Shown: piece after piece, positions 10,779-20,578 of the stretch
How positions within the stretch are numbered: position 1 is the first letter of the stretch
How the letters are laid out: the number at the start of each line of letters is the position of its first letter
The notes under the pieces: model-generated
Told to the model about the DNA's origin: nothing
Seen by the model: only the letters and a program-made list of their open reading frames with translations
The model's database searches: none
Program-made: the position numbers and the translations under genes
Source: Tetramitus jugosus
Lineage: Eukaryota > Heterolobosea > Eutetramitea > Acrasida > Vahlkampfiidae
Direction: 5' to 3'
NCBI GenBank assembly: GCA_937625935.1
Contig: OW569378.1
Coordinates: forward strand, 393,454 to 457,453
DNA: 64,000 bases

Positions 10779-12539
10779 TTATTGATTATTAATCTCAACC
10801 AGTTCATATTGTTGATCCATGGAGCTCTGGTCATTTTCAAGGTGAATTTTCACTCTGTTCACTGCAGTGGTCGAAGGTTTGTTGTTTGCCCATTGATACT
10901 GTCTAGCTTCTTCTTTAGCAACGTAGGATCGAGTGATTCGAAGGTTGGAACTTAATCGATCTGCAAATGATTTGTCAATTGCCACATCTCCTGTTTTAGA
11001 GCTATCTTCTGTGAATGGTTGAGCTTGAGTGTTTGCTGCAGTGTTCACTTGATTCACAGTCGATTGTGGCAATTGTTTGGTCTCAAACACGATGGAATCT
11101 GCTTCGTTATTCACAAAGGAACAGTTATGGATCTTGAATTGAAAATCTTTGAGGTTTGGGTGGTCCAGATAGATGACTCCATAGCTTCCCTTCTTGGTTG
11201 GATTGATTGCCTTGCTGTGAATTTCACCTGTTCCCAAGCAACAGCGTGTAAAGTGACAATCATTGAGAGAGACCAAGCACTCTGACGACTGGGGAACATT
11301 CCTTTGATTGGCGATACGAATCGCATACTTTCCCAATCGATCAAAGTAACAATGGTTCATAATGACACTTGAGTTTTGAACGGCCAACGCAGCATCTTCA
11401 TTCTCAAACTTACAATAAGAGAACTCTCCTATTGAATACTGATCCAATCGCACCAAATCTGACACTTCAAACTGTTCACTCGGTAGCGAACTGAAACGGA
11501 TTTGATGAAACCTTGCGAAACAATTTTTCAATTTAAGAGAACACTTTTTCGATGGTCCTCTCGGTTCAATCTGTATGACAACATCGGTCACTGCTTTTTC
11601 TTCACATTTCGAACTCTTCATTCCAATAATTTCCAATGTCTTACAACTTTCGATACATCGATTACTTGCAATGTAATGATCTCCTGGTGGTAGCAGAATA
11701 ATGTCTCCACTGTTGAGACGACCAGGTTCCAACACATCATCCAATGAACCGTACTGATACACTTCAATAAATGGATACTTGTGCTTGAGCATGCATTGTT
11801 GAAAGAATGGATCCGATTCATGAGTGTTCGGATTGGCTGTCATGAGTGGAATATGGATGGTTAGTGACGCGAGATTCCTCTCTGGAAATTGGTCAGATGG
11901 CTCCATCAGATGACCCAGAGATTGAAAGAATTGAGTTACTTGAAGGATACGATGTTGTTTGTATGCTTCGTCATTGTCTTCCTTCTCTTCTTGAAGTTCA
12001 ATCGGCTGGACTTCTTCAATGGTTAGTTTTTGCTTTTTGTGAGACGACGATGATTGTTGAGATGTTGTAACCGCACTGAGAGGTCGTTTGGTGCCCAATT
12101 TTTTCTCCTTTTCTTTTTGTTTCTTCTCCAATAGGAATTGAATCAATTTGTCCTTGAGTTCGACCTTTGTCCCTGCTTCGTTCAATCCATACTTTTCTAA
12201 TTCCAATTGCAATTCATGGAGTGATAGATGACCAATACGACTCTCTATTTTTCTTCTTTGTCGTTCTTCTTCGCTCTTCTCGTCTCGGTTACTGTTTTGA
12301 AGTTCCATTTCCTTGTTTTTCTCTTGATACTGTTGCCACAGAGTTTGTAAAGTATTAAAATCGAACCGGTCATCATCTGGCGTTTTACTGTCATTTTTAC
12401 CTACAGTAGATTCCTTTTGGATATCTTTCCGTTTGTGTCCATGTTTAGTGGAAGCTGGTTGAAGGAAGGCTGGAAGAGGGAGTTGACTCTGGATCGAGAT
12501 ATCTGAATCTGAAGCTTTGTTAGCTGATGTTTCGACCAT
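10779..12539 (-). CDS. SAP-domain / right-handed beta-helix protein
   Basis: 586 residues; the ATG at 12539 is chosen because the frame upstream meets a stop without another ATG. Residues about 100-140 form a SAP motif (LSLHELQLELEKYGLNEAGTKVELKDKL, here broken by position only), the helix-extended-loop-helix that binds A/T-rich DNA or chromatin. From about 265 to 490 there is a series of short beta strands with recurring N/C positions (LEIIGMKSS, LKLKNCFARFHQIRF, FSYCKFENEDA, VIMNHCYFDRLGKYAIRIA, VSLNDCHFTRC, FKIHNCSFVNNEADSI), typical of CASH-type parallel beta-helices as in FBXO11-like proteins. I infer a nuclear adaptor. No catalytic motif is visible. Confidence 0.7.
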   Translation of the reverse strand: MVETSANKASDSDISIQSQLPLPAFLQPASTKHGHKRKDIQKESTVGKNDSKTPDDDRFDFNTLQTLWQQYQEKNKEMELQNSNRDEKSEEERQRRKIESRIGHLSLHELQLELEKYGLNEAGTKVELKDKLIQFLLEKKQKEKEKKLGTKRPLSAVTTSQQSSSSHKKQKLTIEEVQPIELQEEKEDNDEAYKQHRILQVTQFFQSLGHLMEPSDQFPERNLASLTIHIPLMTANPNTHESDPFFQQCMLKHKYPFIEVYQYGSLDDVLEPGRLNSGDIILLPPGDHYIASNRCIESCKTLEIIGMKSSKCEEKAVTDVVIQIEPRGPSKKCSLKLKNCFARFHQIRFSSLPSEQFEVSDLVRLDQYSIGEFSYCKFENEDAALAVQNSSVIMNHCYFDRLGKYAIRIANQRNVPQSSECLVSLNDCHFTRCCLGTGEIHSKAINPTKKGSYGVIYLDHPNLKDFQFKIHNCSFVNNEADSIVFETKQLPQSTVNQVNTAANTQAQPFTEDSSKTGDVAIDKSFADRLSSNLRITRSYVAKEEARQYQWANNKPSTTAVNRVKIHLENDQSSMDQQYELVEINNQ

Positions 12540-12876
12540 GCTACTAAGATGTTTCGTTGATCGTTGTGGCAATGGATCTTCAGATTAAAAGTAGTTGGAT
12601 GGTTTGGGTTGGAAAGGACGAAAGAAATGTGCGATCAACCGAAAGTTAGGGACATGTTAATAATAAATGCGAGAATTCCCGCGATACCGAACGTTGAGAG
12701 ATTTCTTTTTTCAGCTGAGTTGAGACGTCGAATGTATTCAACAGAGTTGTTTTCGCCGTTTATCTGTCCCGCTGAACAAACCAATCAACGAGTACCAGTC
12801 CAGATACTTTCATTGGCAATAGAAGCCTCAAGCAAAAGATTTTCAAGATTCTTCTAGATAGGGTTAAAACGCCGGC
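12540..12876. promoter_or_regulatory. bidirectional promoter region
   Basis: 337 bp between two divergent start codons (12539 leftward, 12877 rightward). A frame at 12564-12857 starts with TTG and has no recognisable content. No specific element is identified. Confidence 0.5.
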
Positions 12877-14937
12877 ATGGTTGAACTCAATTCCCAACAG
12901 GTTAACACACTACACAATCAAGAACAGTATTCTGATCAAGGACTCATGAACAAGAAAGACTATGTACGACAAGAGAAGGGCGAGTTGAATGCAAAGGAAA
13001 TGGCATGTTATCAAAAGTTGTTGAGACCATTCGATTCCAGATTCACGTGTCCATTGTCGAATCAACTGTTATCGGATCCTGTGTTCATAGAGAAGGGTCA
13101 AGACGAACATGTAATGTTTGAGCGAAAGGCACTCTTGGTTTCTCCTGAAAGGATTGGATCAGAAAAAGTAAAAACGAACTCTTATTTTGTAAACTCCTTG
13201 AAGGAGTATCGAGAAGGAATGACTGAAAAATGCTACAAGTTTGCTCGAAAACTGTTGCATGACAACAAGGGCTACGAAGAAACATTAAAAGTAGTGGATC
13301 TAGGGTTGACCTGCGATTGCTCCCCGCATTTTTCAACCCTTGTTTCGAGTTCCTCACAGTTGTCAAAAGATGAGAGGGATCGAATGATAAAGAGAAGATT
13401 GGATATGTTGCATTACAAGTTGAGATGCCTAACAAAGTTAGGAAATGGCCACGACGAAGAAAATCTGAAAACCAGAATTGAATTGACGGTGTTGTTGGGT
13501 GAGCGGTTGTCTGATGATACTTCAGTTGAATCGAAGAACACTTTAGTGGCTGACATTCTTCACTTACTACGCTCGACATTAATGGGAGGTATGATAATGG
13601 ATGCTTCTATTGAGCAAAAGTGTCAATTATTGAGGGTCTTCTTGCACAACTTTCAAGCGGTGTTCGATAAGTGGAATTCAAGGATCGATACTTCTACTGC
13701 CAAAACTACCAATTTTTCAGTAAGTGAGGTGAATCATCTCATGATGAATGGAATAGATTGGATAGTAGAAAGAGGAGACAACAAAACAAATGAAGAACTT
13801 TGCTCGCTATACATCCATGCGATTGGATTGCTCGACTCTCATTGTCGATTGAATACAATACTCAAATTAATCGACAACAATGATCTACGACTGAGAAGTG
13901 AACAGATCATTGTGTTGTGGGATGTTCTTCAGCGAAAACACATTCAATCCTCAGATATCTCACGAATTGATCAATCAATCCTCAACACGATAAGAAATAG
14001 CAAATGGACCAACAATGAAAGGAAGTTACTTGCACAAAAGGTGAGACAATTGATCAACAAACTTAACATCGAGAAAACCTCTCTTTCTTCCCAGTTACTA
14101 TCTACACTTGAGGAAATTGAAAGTTGTAAAGTTGAGCCTGAAAAACCTGCCCAGAAAGCACAGGAAGTGGTTGTTCAATGCACATCTAATGTCCCATCCG
14201 AATTCAAGAAGAGAGGTAGTTACAGTGATACAGAAGCTCCAAAACTGTTTCAACCAGAACAGAGGTTCGCTCGGAAGCCATCCCGAACTCAAAGTGCTGA
14301 CTTTGCAGAGGTTTCAGCAGCCCGAAGTGAGTTCAGTCCCTCATACTCCAAGCAAGCCAAACAAATAGAACAACTTCAAAACATTGTGACGAAGCAACAG
14401 AGAGAAATTGATGAACTAAAGATGTTGTGCATTCAACTATCGACAACGAGTCGTACTGCACATCCCGAATTGATATACAATAGCGCTCTCTTAAGTGGCC
14501 GATGCGATGTATTTGTCAAACGGGACCACACCAAAACAACTATAGGAGAGTATTACTTATCCCAGGTGTTCGACTTGTGTGGATTTCAATGGCTTCTCAT
14601 GATCTATCCTCATGGAAAGAAGAAGGCCAAGTATTGTTCTGTTAATCTTCGGCTCGTCAATTGCCCCAACGATATCATTCTCCAAATCAGAGCTCAATAC
14701 TCCTTTTCCATGAACAACAACACGTGGAATAGAGAAAGGACCTTTTGTGCCGGCGGAAGAGGATGGGGAACAAAAAATTTTTGTTTGAAGGAGTTGTTCG
14801 ACAAGGAAGAAACAACAGTCGCGGGAAACAACTCTGGACACTTATTCACAGTTCAGATATCAATTGAAGAACTAAAAGTTTTCAAGACGAGAGAAGAACA
14901 AACACAGTTCAATCTGCTCCACCAAATTGAGATTTAA
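12877..14937 (+). CDS. U-box / MATH (TRAF-like) putative E3 ubiquitin ligase
   Basis: 686 residues. Residues about 53-115 read as a U-box (RFTCPLSNQLLSDPVFIEKG followed by a hydrophobic FERKALL), the zinc-free RING-like fold that recruits E2 enzymes. The middle is helical; TPR-like but not confidently so. Residues about 490-520 form a coiled coil (KQIEQLQNIVTKQQREIDEL). The C-terminus, about 555-680, is a MATH/TRAF-C domain (SQVFDLCGFQWLLMIYPHGK, IILQIRAQYSFSM, GWGTKNFCLKELFD). The layout parallels TRAF proteins with the RING replaced by a U-box. I infer a cytoplasmic substrate-binding E3; substrates are unknown. Confidence 0.7.
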   Translation: MVELNSQQVNTLHNQEQYSDQGLMNKKDYVRQEKGELNAKEMACYQKLLRPFDSRFTCPLSNQLLSDPVFIEKGQDEHVMFERKALLVSPERIGSEKVKTNSYFVNSLKEYREGMTEKCYKFARKLLHDNKGYEETLKVVDLGLTCDCSPHFSTLVSSSSQLSKDERDRMIKRRLDMLHYKLRCLTKLGNGHDEENLKTRIELTVLLGERLSDDTSVESKNTLVADILHLLRSTLMGGMIMDASIEQKCQLLRVFLHNFQAVFDKWNSRIDTSTAKTTNFSVSEVNHLMMNGIDWIVERGDNKTNEELCSLYIHAIGLLDSHCRLNTILKLIDNNDLRLRSEQIIVLWDVLQRKHIQSSDISRIDQSILNTIRNSKWTNNERKLLAQKVRQLINKLNIEKTSLSSQLLSTLEEIESCKVEPEKPAQKAQEVVVQCTSNVPSEFKKRGSYSDTEAPKLFQPEQRFARKPSRTQSADFAEVSAARSEFSPSYSKQAKQIEQLQNIVTKQQREIDELKMLCIQLSTTSRTAHPELIYNSALLSGRCDVFVKRDHTKTTIGEYYLSQVFDLCGFQWLLMIYPHGKKKAKYCSVNLRLVNCPNDIILQIRAQYSFSMNNNTWNRERTFCAGGRGWGTKNFCLKELFDKEETTVAGNNSGHLFTVQISIEELKVFKTREEQTQFNLLHQIEI

Positions 14938-15124
14938 TACAACCCAGCTGTGTATCTGTGAATTTTTGGGTATTCTTTTCCCTCAGTCCGACGACACCTG
15001 TCGAAAAATGTCACAATCTCTCCATTGTTCGTCATCCCAAAAGAACAGTAAGCAAAAAACCAAAAAAAACCAAAAATCTTCTTGTTGCTCTCTGTTGTGA
15101 ATTGTGAGTTCTTTCGAGGGTGAA

Positions 15125-18100
15125 ATGAGTGATAGCACGAGTTCTACTTCTTCTACCCAACAACAACCACAACAACAAACCGTTGTGGAAGAAGCAACAA
15201 GTCAACCACAAGTCAGCAACACTGAAACAAAATCACAAAAGCAACAACAAAATCTGAAAGAACCGATTGCTGTATGTGTTGCCAATAGTGATAGTGGTGC
15301 TTGGTTTCACAAAACAAAATTTTTTGGATCTTTTCCAGCTCGATCCAATCATTGGGTATGTGCCCCCGTGTTGTTGTTGTTGCTTGTTGTTGCTTGTTGT
15401 TGTGTTTGTTTTTTGTGTGGAACCAACCGCCTTTTTAGCTCTTTGGTGTTTTTACGAGTGTCAAAAGCTTTTGTTACTGTTTTAAAAAAAGATGTGCGCC
15501 AGTGTACTGACAGTGTTGATAATCAATGAATGAATATGAAATATTTTTTGTTTTGCTATCATTGTTCATTGTTTATTGTTTATTGTTGTTCATGACTGCG
15601 ACGAAAAAGGGTCTCTCATTCTCTCACAACAAATTCCTGGTGCAAGGCGGCGTTTGCGACAACAAAAATCTCCATCGAACCATTTACGTTTTTGAGCGAC
15701 AAGCGAACAATACATGGTTCAGCACGAGTGCACCTGTTCAGAATCCACAAGACGCTCCTCCGCGCATCTGGAATCACACGGTCGTTTACTATCCGAAACA
15801 AAACTCCATTTATGTTTTTGGTGGCAGAAATCATTTACGATGCTTTCAAGAGACGTTTGTTTTGCAGTTGGATCCTGTTTGGTTGTGGTCAAAGATTATT
15901 TCTGTTCATAAGGTGAATCATCGATACAGTGTGCCTCTATCGACATCGACTGCGAATACTGCTTCGATGAATGGCAGCAATAATATTAATAATAACAAGT
16001 TGAGAATTCCGTGCAGGAGACATGATCATACGGCAGTGTTGATTGGCAATGAAATGGTTGTTTTTGGTGGAATGAGTGATCACAGTTTGAACAGGAGGGT
16101 GTTGAATGATGTTTGGGCGTTGGACTTGGATAATCACACGTGGAGAGATGTGATTGTATCGGTGAAAAATGGTGTGCCTGTTGAGAGGTACTCTCATGCT
16201 GCTATTGCGTTGGACGATGGGAAGAGTATGATGATTTGGGGAGGTGTTTCGAAAACGGGTCACAAGTTGAACGATTGTTGGATATTTGATTTGGGATTTA
16301 AATCGTGGAGACAGGTCATTTTAACAGGTACGGCTCCTCAGGCGAGAGTGGATTGTCAACTTGTGAGTATTGGCAGTGGTTTGGTCATTGGTTTCGGAGG
16401 ATATAGTAACATGCGGTATCACAAGGACTTTTTCGCGATTGATTTAGTCAAGAACCGATACATTGCGGTTGATGTCCCGAGAAAGGAGTTACCAAGTGCC
16501 AGAAAGGGTCATTCGTTGACTATGTTGCAAAAGAGTGGTTCATTTGATAATGTTGTTGTCATGTTGGGTGGCAATTCGAGAAAGCGAGGAAGATTGGATG
16601 ATATGTGGTCCATTGATGTTCAATTATTGAAGAATCGATTGCTCTACACTGGAAAGAATCTTGCTCAATCCCTCAGCGATCACAACGCAAAATATGACCG
16701 AATTACGAAGTGTATTGAAGAATTGGAGCACCACATGTCCAATCCTGAAATTGAATCCAAGAAGGAGTTGGTTCCAGTGAAGAATTTAGACAAGGGAGAG
16801 ACAGTTGAGGTCGAATTCGAAGCCAATGAACTCACGGCACTGTACATGGACCGAATGATTCTCGATACAGAGCGTAGAGATTTCAACAAGGCCATGGATG
16901 CACTGAAGAAGTTAAAGGACATTTCGAGCACTGATGTATCCTCGTTAGAGACAGCAGCACTCGTGTATTATCATTGTGGAGACCTTGATCAAGCAAGAGA
17001 GCACTTGGATCGTGTTGACCGAAACCAGTTGAGTGTCGAAGGTCACATTCTATTGACTCAAGTATACTTGGCTTGTGGAAGCACGACCCAGGCAACCAAT
17101 TGTGTCAAGGACTTGTTGGACTCGCGTGGCAAGCAATTAAAATCGAATCAAGTTAGCGAACTGAGCGAGTGGAGAAATTATCTTTCAAAGCTCGGTACTC
17201 CAAACACCAGAGGTCGCAGAGGCACTATTCTAGGACCCGCTCCCCATTCGAATCTAGCGACTACTCTGCCAGATCAAATGATTGCTTACACAGAGACGAT
17301 TGACGACGCATTCTATGAAGCCGAGTTCGATGATGCAACAGAAGATACAATGAATGACCAGACGGAAGCGGACCTGAGAACCTCTGTGCCTGACGATCAA
17401 CCAAACCAACAGAACTCCCATGACATTATTATTGCAGGTGGTGCATCCTGTGGTTTGAAAACAATGTTACAAAACTGGAGAGCAGCATTAGTGCAGAGCG
17501 TCAGTCCAAACGAGTGTGAGCACTACCGATCCAAGATACGGAATCAAACAGTGGATATACTTTTTGCTTGTGTTGATCTGATAGAAATGTTTAATGCGAG
17601 TATCGAGATACAGATGCGAGAGTCATTGGATATTGTTTTTAACCGCGAGCGAATGTTGTTTGAGCAGGCACAGGCCGAACGAATTCAAGCAATTCGAGAC
17701 TTGAAGGAAAAGAACAGATCAGACTACACAGAAGATGATTTTGTGTTGGTTGGTACATTTTGTAGAGATCGTGCCGTTCGAACAGTCATCAAGTCTCTGT
17801 ACGAAATTTTGAGCTACATGGATGAAAAACAGTTGTGTATCGAGCCTGTGTCCACACTTCTCACGAGTGATATTCACTATTACATGAATGAACAGAATGT
17901 AGCTCGTATAATATGTTCCGGTTCACTCTTTCCAATTATTGCCTCTGATGTGCTTCGAATTGCTCATAAACAGCATTTCTTCTATCCGGCACATTTACAT
18001 TCAGGGGAGGAAGAACAAGCATATGAATCAGACTATCCTATTCTAGAGTTGATGTACAAAAAGATTCCATACAACATTGTTTCGGTTCGAGATGTGCAGA

Positions 18101-18696
18101 GTGTATTTAATGTAGAGTCAGGTGAGAGCATCGCTGTTGATTTGCATCAACGATTCCCTCATTTGAGTTGTGTTGTGCTCGTAGCCAACTTGGCAGACGT
18201 GTTTAGCAAGCACAACAGCTCACTGAATGAAGGAGAAGAAGAGTATGCTGTTCTGTCAGGAGGTGTCACCTACAATAAGAACAGCAGCTCTTCTATCGTT
18301 GCAAGTTTGAGATTATTCCATGCAATTTGCAATGACTTGGCATTGGCAGATAAGCCCGTAGTGATTTTGTTTACGCACTGCGATGAGTTCGCTAGAATGT
18401 GCAATAGTGTGGCAAAGGTGAACAGCCCTGGTGTTTATTCCTTGCAGAATGTGTTGCCAAAGTTCTATCTCCCAGCAGCAGACAGTGGTATCAGTTTAGG
18501 CAAGAGTGTGTCTGTCTTTTTGGAGAAGTGTTTCAATGACCTAAATGAGACCAACTCCAATTCGACACGAAGGTTGCATTTCCGTTATTTTGATAGCAAT
18601 GAACAAGCTCAAGCCATGGCGATTTTCAAGTTTGTGGACAGTGTTGCGAATGCTGTTCGTGCACATAACATTTTGAAGGACATGAAAATGCTGTAA
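15125..18696 (+). CDS. Kelch propeller - TPR - degenerate G-alpha fusion protein
   Basis: Exon 1 is 15125-15355, the intron is 15356-15609 (GTATGT...AAAAG) and exon 2 is 15610-18696, giving about 1105 residues. Splicing completes the first Kelch blade (ARSNHW joined to GLSFSHNKFLVQGG). Kelch blades run from about 55 to 415 (IYVFGG, MVVFGG, MMIWGG, VIGFGG, VVMLGG). A TPR-like region covers about 490-590. The last 420 residues align with heterotrimeric G-protein alpha subunits: a P-loop relative AGGASCGLKT at 686-695, a helical domain, YYMNEQNVARI then ASDVLR (compare YYLNDLDRI...DVLR), VVLVANLADVF, SLRLFHAICND, VILFTHCDEF in place of the NKKD segment, and a C-terminal helix ending NILKDMKML (compare NNLKDCGLF). 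All five nucleotide motifs are altered, so it probably does not cycle GTP. I infer a scaffold that docks where G-alpha docks. Confidence 0.8.
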
Positions 18697-19158
18697 ACTA
18701 CGAACTAGAGCGTGCCATAAATGTTGAATGGTGATGTGTACTACAACAATAAAGTTCCTCAACTCACCAAGTGGAACTGTCCATCTGTATGCGAATTCAT
18801 CGCACCTGGGAGCAGCACAAAAGAGCTATTTAGCTTCCAAACATCAAGATTCACACCAAACATCGCCCACACGTCGAAAGAAAAGATTCGGTCTAACCGG
18901 TAACGAAAACGCGCCAAACCTCGAACTGTCAACCATAGTCAATAAAAGGAAAAGTAACAGCACCCCGAGATACCGTTCGAACCAAAACCCACTTGTCACT
19001 GAAACACGAGAGAGAGCAAACAACAAACAAACTGCTGGCTACTACACTCAACAATATAATACTACTTATATCCTCAGGCTACCCCACACAACTACCAACT
19101 CACCTTCTTGTACATACATATCACAACAACAACAAATAACAACAAACAACAAACAACA
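18697..19158. other. intergenic / 5' leader, CA-rich
   Basis: 462 bp, rich in CAA/ACA toward 19100-19158. A frame at 18728-19162 is open but has the composition of unselected CA-rich DNA. No RNA gene or repeat family is seen. Confidence 0.5.
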
Positions 19159-20013
19159 ATGACACATCTTCACCAACATCTCAAAAGAAACAGGAACAAT
19201 AGGCTTGACTTGTATCTTATAGGATCAAAAAACGTTGGAAAATCTGCTTTAATATCCAGATTCCAATCTTCTCCACTACCACTTGACTTGAACAGACATC
19301 CTAGAAACAAGGTTCGTTTGCACGAGCTTTCCTCAAAGGATGTGCTTCAGTTTGTAAAGGATGAACACTTTTTGCATGAACACTGTGGATTCATGTTTGT
19401 ATATTCTGTAGATGACCAGGATTCGTTGGAACAAGCACAACTTGCTTATCGGACCTTGCTCTTTCTTCAAGAAGAACAAGGCTTTACGACAAGGTTGTCA
19501 GCTGTCATTGTCGGAACAAAATATAATTGTCCGTTAACTACGGATGACCGACAGCAGTCGGAGCGGCCACATGATGACTTCTCCTCTCTGCCATGGTACT
19601 TGACAACGATTGATGAAAATGAGAAGCATCTAACATCTAACAAGAGGCCTTTGCACAGTCATACGCCGTTTGATCATTTAATACAAATGGTTCACGACCG
19701 TTATCACTACCTTCAAGAGATGGCAGCTTGTTGGAATGATGATCAGCCAATCGTCAGTGAAGAAGTTGAGCTATCACAACAAGCAGAAGAAGAAACTGAA
19801 GAGCAAGAAGAAATACCAGAGAACTATTCTCCACCACAGATGATTTCCCTACCTTCAGTTGCAAGCATGGTCCATGTCGCACAAATGTCGACGAGTATAA
19901 CGGTTCCGATGAGCGGACAAGAGCAACCAAGTGCCACCGAACCAGCTGTTACACCTCGGTTGAACGCTGTACCGGATCCAACCAAGGACACCGCTGCAGA
20001 CGTTCCTGAATAA
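19159..20013 (+). CDS. atypical Ras-like GTPase relative
   Basis: 284 residues from the ATG at 19159, which follows an A/C-rich leader. Residues 15-150 follow the Ras fold: LDLYLIGSKNVGKSALISRF (intact P-loop, GSKNVGKS at 22-29), then a region about 15 residues shorter than Ras with no clear switch I threonine. VRLHELSSKDV stands where LDILDTAGQEE would be. GFMFVYSVDDQDSLEQA matches the helix 3 entry, and AVIVGTKYNC replaces the NKxD motif. The C-terminal half is acidic/Gln-rich and disordered, with no prenylation CaaX box. The P-loop may still hold nucleotide, but G3 and G4 are gone. I infer a pseudo-GTPase or nucleotide sensor. It lies next to two other degenerate G-protein-related genes. 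Confidence 0.65.
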   Translation: MTHLHQHLKRNRNNRLDLYLIGSKNVGKSALISRFQSSPLPLDLNRHPRNKVRLHELSSKDVLQFVKDEHFLHEHCGFMFVYSVDDQDSLEQAQLAYRTLLFLQEEQGFTTRLSAVIVGTKYNCPLTTDDRQQSERPHDDFSSLPWYLTTIDENEKHLTSNKRPLHSHTPFDHLIQMVHDRYHYLQEMAACWNDDQPIVSEEVELSQQAEEETEEQEEIPENYSPPQMISLPSVASMVHVAQMSTSITVPMSGQEQPSATEPAVTPRLNAVPDPTKDTAADVPE

Positions 20014-20092
20014 AAAACAAATATGTCAACAAAGGAAAATATTTTACAAATCTAATATACAAAAACAAAGCTTTTTTCCTTTGGGAGGTATT

Positions 20093-20437
20093 CTATGACT
20101 CGCTAATCAACTCTGAATTCTTGTTATTGATTGATATGACTGGTGGATGGTGCTTATCGCCAAAAGGGTAGAAATTGGTTAACTTCTCTGTGTGATGGCG
20201 TTTGGATTCCTTTAGTTCAAATGGAAACACCTTTGGTTGAATAAAACCGGCTCTTGGTTCCTTGGACTTTTGTCTACGCTTTCCCAAGGGATCCCATTCG
20301 TGAGTAAACCTTTCTTCTCTAATGTTTTTCGAGACATGTCTCAGCAGTGAAACTGTCGGTGTTAGACGTAGTGTTCCCTGGTTGACCGAGATACCCAATG
20401 CACATTCGGAGAGTAATTTACTATTCATTCGATTCAT
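20093..20437 (-). CDS. small basic hypothetical protein
   Basis: 114 residues from the ATG at 20437 (MNRMNSKLLSE). It is Lys/Arg/His rich, with motifs such as EWDPLGKRRQKSKEPRAGF and PKVFPFELKES, and no hydrophobic segment. The composition, with short aromatic/proline motifs between basic stretches, is reminiscent of small axonemal/microtubule-associated proteins, but I recognise no family and this is only an impression. It is convergent with the preceding gene. Confidence 0.5.
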   Translation of the reverse strand: MNRMNSKLLSECALGISVNQGTLRLTPTVSLLRHVSKNIREERFTHEWDPLGKRRQKSKEPRAGFIQPKVFPFELKESKRHHTEKLTNFYPFGDKHHPPVISINNKNSELISES

Positions 20438-20578
20438 CTTGCGTCTTATGTGTTGGTTTGAAGAGTACTGTGTGACTTATTGCCAGAGTGACAATACAAT
20501 GTATTTGGCTGATGTATGACTCATTTCGACTCCTCATTTCGCAAACCTATTTTTTACATTGAGATCACACTGCGGTTA

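Noticed and set aside
12564-12857. 97-codon frame in the divergent promoter
   Set aside because: TTG start, no family, lies between two divergent starts.
15526-15609. In-frame ATG at 15526 with a hydrophobic leader (FFVLLSLFIVYCLLLF) as a signal peptide for the Kelch protein
   Set aside because: It is the pyrimidine-rich end of an intron; splicing from 15355 to 15610 completes the first Kelch blade in phase.
18728-19162. 144-codon frame upstream of the Ras-like gene
   Set aside because: Overlaps the A/C-rich leader, has unselected composition and no domain; judged 5' region.
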